Positions 5,671 through 8,450 of a stretch of 8,450 nt of DNA are shown here, in pieces. How positions within the stretch are numbered: position 1 is the stretch's first letter; the number at the start of each line of letters is the position of its first letter. The stretch comes from Desulfobulbaceae bacterium (lineage in GTDB: Bacteria; Desulfobacterota; Desulfobulbia; Desulfobulbales; SURF-16), in the NCBI GenBank assembly GCA_024763495.1, contig JANTFJ010000100.1:1-8450 (forward strand). Direction: 5' to 3'. Made by a program: the position numbers and the translations under genes. The notes under the pieces were generated by a model. That model was not told the DNA's origin, did no database searches, and saw only the letters and a program-made list of their open reading frames with translations.

Positions 5671-7195
5671 ATCAAAACCGGCATCACTTGAAACAACCGT
5701 GCTGCTTTTATCGGTTTTTATTGTTGGACTCTGTACCATTGTTTTTGAATTACTCATTGGTAGTGTATCGTCTTATTTTCTTGGTGATTCGATTAAACAG
5801 TTTTCCCTTACCATTGGCCTAACCATGTCTGCCATGGGCCTTGGCACTCTTTTATCCCGTCTGGTAAATAATCATTTAATATCGTGGTTTATTGGAGTTG
5901 AAATTCTCCTCGGATTTATTGGTGGTCTCAGCGTACCTTTGCTTTTTGCCGCCTATGCAACCGCTGATTTGTATTATCCGGTAATGCTGTTGCTGATTTG
6001 GGCAATCGGCACCTTAATTGGTTTGGAAATTCCCCTACTGACCAGAATTATGGATAAGCATTATTCTTTGCGTTTAAATATTTCCAATGTTCTTTCACTG
6101 GATTATTTTGGTGCCTTGGCGGCCACCCTACTATTCCCCTTTTGCATGCTACCTTTTCTGGGTATTTTAAAGAGTTCATTAATAACAGGAGGGGCCAATG
6201 TTTTAGTGGGTGTGGTAAATTTATGGCTCTTCAGGGACAAATTACCTAAGCAAATTATACCACATCTTAGAGGGGCATCTGTTGCCGTTGTCCTACTGCT
6301 TTTAGTGGCAATTGTCGGTTCCGCACGCCTTACTCATATCTGGGAAAATCAGATGTACAATGACCGGGTTATTTATTCCAGCCAATCCGCCTACCAAAAA
6401 ATTATTTTAACCAAAAGAAAAGATGACTTACGACTATTCCTTGATGGTAATCTTCAATTTTCTTCAGTTGATGAATACAGGTACCATGAATCACTTATTC
6501 ATATTCCCATGTCTTTAACACCGTTCCATGAAAATATTCTTATTTTGGGTGGCGGAGATGGTCTTGGGGTCAGGGAATTATTAAAATATACTGATATTAA
6601 GACAATTACTCTGGTTGACCTTGACCCCGCTATTACAGATTTAGCCCAAAACCAACCACTGTTAAAAAAAATAAATAATAATAGCCTGTCTGACCCAAAA
6701 GTTACTGTAATTAATGAAGATGGATTTTCTTTTCTTGAGCAAAACACCATTTTTTTTGACCTTATTATTGCGGATTTACCCGACCCGAAGAATCCGTCAC
6801 TGGCCAGGTTATACAGCACTGATTTTTACAGGTTAATTCGAAGTCGCCTCAGCAAATATGGCCTTTTTGTTACCCAAGCTACCAGTCCTTTTTTTGCTAC
6901 CAAGGCCTTTTGGTCTATTGAAAAAAGTTTGCAGGCCGCAGAATTTAAGACGACGTTACCTTATCATGCTCATGTTCCTTCTTTTGGTGATTGGGGTTAC
7001 ATACTGGCCGGTAACATTCCTCTTGCGCCAGAAAAAGTTACAATTTCAGTTCCAACCATTTTTCTTAGTAAGAATATCCTCCCCGGTTTATTTGCATTTT
7101 CAAAAGACATTCGTGTTGATGATATTAAACCAAGCTCGTTAGATTCACCAATCCTTTTAAGTTACTATCTACAGGGTTGGAAGCATTGGAACTGA
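5657..7195 (+). CDS. speE: Membrane-fused spermidine synthase-like aminopropyltransferase
   Basis: The 512-residue protein joins an N-terminal membrane domain of about seven helices (roughly 14-224) to a spermidine synthase fold (about 225-450), followed by some 60 extra residues. The enzyme transfers an aminopropyl group from decarboxylated AdoMet to a polyamine such as putrescine. Signs are LDGNLQFSSVDEYRYHESLIH (begins near 262; DE 272-273, YHE 276-278), the nucleotide loop GGGDG (298-302) with RE (306-307), VDLD (320-323), and ADLPDPKNPS (372-381) in place of the usual D-S-S-D-P-x-G-P. Both aspartates of that motif (D373, D376) are kept, so the enzyme looks active, although the two middle residues and the Gly differ. 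Start GTG 5657 follows AGGTGG by 8 bases; GTG 5645 is the alternative. The 5' end overlaps the previous gene, implying coupled translation. Confidence 0.9.
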   Translation: MAENKSKPASLETTVLLLSVFIVGLCTIVFELLIGSVSSYFLGDSIKQFSLTIGLTMSAMGLGTLLSRLVNNHLISWFIGVEILLGFIGGLSVPLLFAAYATADLYYPVMLLLIWAIGTLIGLEIPLLTRIMDKHYSLRLNISNVLSLDYFGALAATLLFPFCMLPFLGILKSSLITGGANVLVGVVNLWLFRDKLPKQIIPHLRGASVAVVLLLLVAIVGSARLTHIWENQMYNDRVIYSSQSAYQKIILTKRKDDLRLFLDGNLQFSSVDEYRYHESLIHIPMSLTPFHENILILGGGDGLGVRELLKYTDIKTITLVDLDPAITDLAQNQPLLKKINNNSLSDPKVTVINEDGFSFLEQNTIFFDLIIADLPDPKNPSLARLYSTDFYRLIRSRLSKYGLFVTQATSPFFATKAFWSIEKSLQAAEFKTTLPYHAHVPSFGDWGYILAGNIPLAPEKVTISVPTIFLSKNILPGLFAFSKDIRVDDIKPSSLDSPILLSYYLQGWKHWN

Positions 7196-7196
7196 T

Positions 7197-8078
7197 ATGA
7201 ACTTTTACGGACCAGAAAAACGACTTGAGGTACAGATTCGGGAAAACACGCTTGATTTACGCGATTTACCCGACAACTTCTGGCAGAAATTGGTCAGGGC
7301 TGCAGGGACAAATATCGTCGATAAACAGGTAACAGATGTTGTTATTTCCTTTATTTTGTCAGAGTCAAGCTTGTTTGTCTGGAGTAACCGTCTGGTACTT
7401 CTTACCTGCGGCAACACATATCCTTTTGCTGCTGTATCGATGTTGCTTGAAAAAATTGCAGCCGCTGATATTATTTTTTGGCGATGTGAACAAAAAGGTA
7501 CTGCCAACTGGCCATTAAATGAAAAGGAATTCTATACTTTTTCTCAAGGGATAAAAAAATCATTCCCCCAATTACACTACCAAAACATTATCAATGAAAC
7601 AGGGGATACTATTTTATTTTGCCAGGCAGGCCATACAGAAAATGATTCGACAAAAAACATAAACCAGTTTCTATTGCAGGGATTGAACTGTCATCCTAAC
7701 AATGACATTTGTTTTACCGCAAAAGAGCACCCTTCAAACAGACCCGTTATTTTAAGACAAATTTTCCCGGAAGCACTTCACCATTATCATAATTTCTCTC
7801 CTTGCGGTTACTCTGAAAACGGCTTGCTCGGCAATGGTTATTATGCTCTACATATTACTCCGGAAAAAGAGCATTCTTATGTAGGGTTTGATACTGATTT
7901 GGATTTACATGAACATCAATATCTGCTGGAACATCTGCTGACGATCTTTAAACCTTCGACCATGTCGGTAATTTCTTTTTCTGACAAAAAAACACTTCAA
8001 TCAAAAATTACAGAATATCGTTTAACTGGGCAGCAAAGCGAATTGTCAGCCCATATCACCAGTTTTTCGGTGTTATGA
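7197..8078 (+). CDS. speD: S-adenosylmethionine decarboxylase proenzyme, eukaryotic type
   Basis: The 293-residue protein matches the eukaryotic (AMD1-like) pyruvoyl AdoMetDC, which cleaves itself to make a pyruvoyl group and decarboxylates AdoMet for spermidine synthesis. Known human residues find these partners: cleavage Glu67|Ser68 as E56|S57 in LSESSLFV; Cys82 as C71 (LLTCG); Ser229 as S206 (SPCGYSENG); His243 as H219 and Glu247 as E223 (LHITPE); Phe7 as F3, Phe223 as F200 and Glu11 as E7 in NFYGPEKRLEV. Human Glu8 is replaced by Tyr4 (YGPEK). Human Lys80 near the putrescine site becomes L69, and Glu256 becomes D232. The usual short bacterial SpeD is about half this length and of different sequence. 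The gene starts 1 base after the synthase stop (TGATATG), so the two are coupled and supply consecutive steps. The absence of a putrescine-making enzyme here means the acceptor must come from elsewhere. Confidence 0.93.
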   Translation: MNFYGPEKRLEVQIRENTLDLRDLPDNFWQKLVRAAGTNIVDKQVTDVVISFILSESSLFVWSNRLVLLTCGNTYPFAAVSMLLEKIAAADIIFWRCEQKGTANWPLNEKEFYTFSQGIKKSFPQLHYQNIINETGDTILFCQAGHTENDSTKNINQFLLQGLNCHPNNDICFTAKEHPSNRPVILRQIFPEALHHYHNFSPCGYSENGLLGNGYYALHITPEKEHSYVGFDTDLDLHEHQYLLEHLLTIFKPSTMSVISFSDKKTLQSKITEYRLTGQQSELSAHITSFSVL

Positions 8079-8122
8079 TTTCTGTATATTTTGATCTGCA
8101 CCGGTGCGCTTAACAGCAAAAG

Positions 8123-8169
8123 CAGCAGGCTAGATGATAAGAAATCGTTTTTCAGCATCCTGCTGAAAA
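8123..8169 (+). terminator. Post-operon hairpins that exclude each other (possible terminator or attenuator)
   Basis: TTTTCAGCA (8149-8157) and TGCTGAAAA (8161-8169) form a perfect 9 bp stem with a 3-base loop, 70 bases after the last stop codon. The same right arm, CCTGCTG (8159-8165), can pair instead with CAGCAGG (8123-8129). No U-run follows the short hairpin on the plus strand, so it is not a textbook terminator; it may instead protect the 3' end of the transcript. Confidence 0.4.
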
Positions 8170-8260
8170 GCGGGTACAACAAGAGATGATCCTCAACAAT
8201 CACGTCTATTATTTAACCTAAGGGCCCGGCAAGAAATAACTTGGACTTATTTTTTTGTAA
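8170..8260. other. Gap between operon and transposase remnant, possible IS end
   Basis: No gene is seen here. GGGCCC lies at 8222-8227 and a T-run (TTATTTTTTTG) at 8248-8258. Read on the minus strand, the sequence after the transposase stop down to about 8218 could be the right-hand end of that element, but the boundary cannot be set without the other end. Confidence 0.25.
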
Positions 8261-8450
8261 TCAATTTGGGTAAAGAGTGTAATTCCACGATGGATTGATT
8301 TCGTGGCGTTTTATGTTTAACATGACTTCAAGTCATCCTTTGACGCCTTAATATTTTTTTATATTTTTTATCAACCAACATTGCATCCACCTTAAGTCCG
8401 GTTGTTGTTTTGGTGCTCTGGGTATACTTTAAAACAGTTTCATAATCTCT
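8261..8450 (-). pseudogene. C-terminal remnant of an ISAzo13-type transposase (partial, runs off right edge)
   Basis: The minus strand from the right edge reads RDYETVLKYTQSTKTTTGLK and then VDAMLVDKKYKK, before running into a stop at 8330-8328. A second frame then gives LEVMLNIKRHE and INPSWNYTLYPN up to a TGA at 8261-8263. Together these follow the end of ISAzo13-family transposases, in which a TTT..GLKV..LD...Y segment is followed by a short acidic linker and a closing ...RHEF...WNYTI.P. At least one indel separates the two pieces, so the gene is broken. The rest of the element is outside the window. ISAzo13 assignment is from memory of this tail pattern. Confidence 0.7.
8285..8336 (+). 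repeat. Two small inverted repeats inside the transposase remnant
   Basis: CCACGA (8285-8290) pairs with TCGTGG (8301-8306) around a 10-base loop, and ATGACT (8322-8327) pairs with AGTCAT (8331-8336) around a 3-base loop. Both lie within the decayed transposase tail and may be chance; a T-rich stretch (CGTTTTATGTTT) follows the first. Confidence 0.3.

Noticed and set aside
7997..8203. Minus-strand 68-residue frame across the operon end
   Set aside because: It is low-complexity Leu/Ser over the hairpin region and the AdoMetDC end, with no supporting signal.
1..8450. CRISPR array, tRNA or rRNA genes
   Set aside because: No regularly spaced repeats, cloverleaf or rRNA-like segments were seen on either strand.

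Overview
The window holds an apparently intact seven-gene, all-plus-strand operon (about 1786-8078) linking a PspA/IM30 membrane-stress protein to a polyamine branch. It is flanked on both sides by debris of mobile elements. The DNA is AT-rich, Shine-Dalgarno sites are typical of bacteria, a lipobox protein is present, and an integron attC site and fragments of three insertion-sequence families occur. This fits a Gram-negative bacterium with many transposons, such as an environmental Desulfobacterota or gammaproteobacterial lineage, but nothing here fixes the taxon.

Left part (1-1785). A minus-strand transposase start (IS3-type OrfA-like) runs off the left edge and its probable IS end lies near 159. 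Three back-to-back short hairpins follow (199-270). Next is a small lipoprotein gene (330-767), then an attC recombination site (840-943), then a DUF262 (GmrS-type) gene that begins normally but loses family similarity after about codon 108. Behind it lies scrambled sequence that ends in a frameshifted C-terminus of an IS4/Tn5-type transposase (1525-1681). This looks like a decayed integron cassette array broken by insertion sequences.

Central operon (1786-8078). A promoter-like TTGACT/TATAGA pair precedes a small YbjN/CesT-like protein (1860), then PspA/IM30 (2463), a DUF4178 protein (3344), a membrane protein made of two tandem DUF350 domains (3940), an unknown protein with two membrane anchors and a predicted beta-rich exported domain (4814), a tiny membrane-anchored Tyr/Gly-rich protein (5416), a membrane-fused spermidine synthase (5657), and an S-adenosylmethionine decarboxylase of the eukaryotic, self-cleaving pyruvoyl type (7197). 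From 3940 on, genes are tightly packed or overlap. Inference: AdoMetDC makes decarboxylated AdoMet, the membrane-bound synthase transfers aminopropyl groups to a polyamine at the inner membrane, and PspA, DUF4178 and DUF350 proteins couple this to envelope integrity. No putrescine-forming enzyme is present in the window.

Right part (8079-8450). Two mutually exclusive hairpins lie just after the operon, followed by a frameshifted minus-strand C-terminus of an ISAzo13-type transposase that runs off the right edge.
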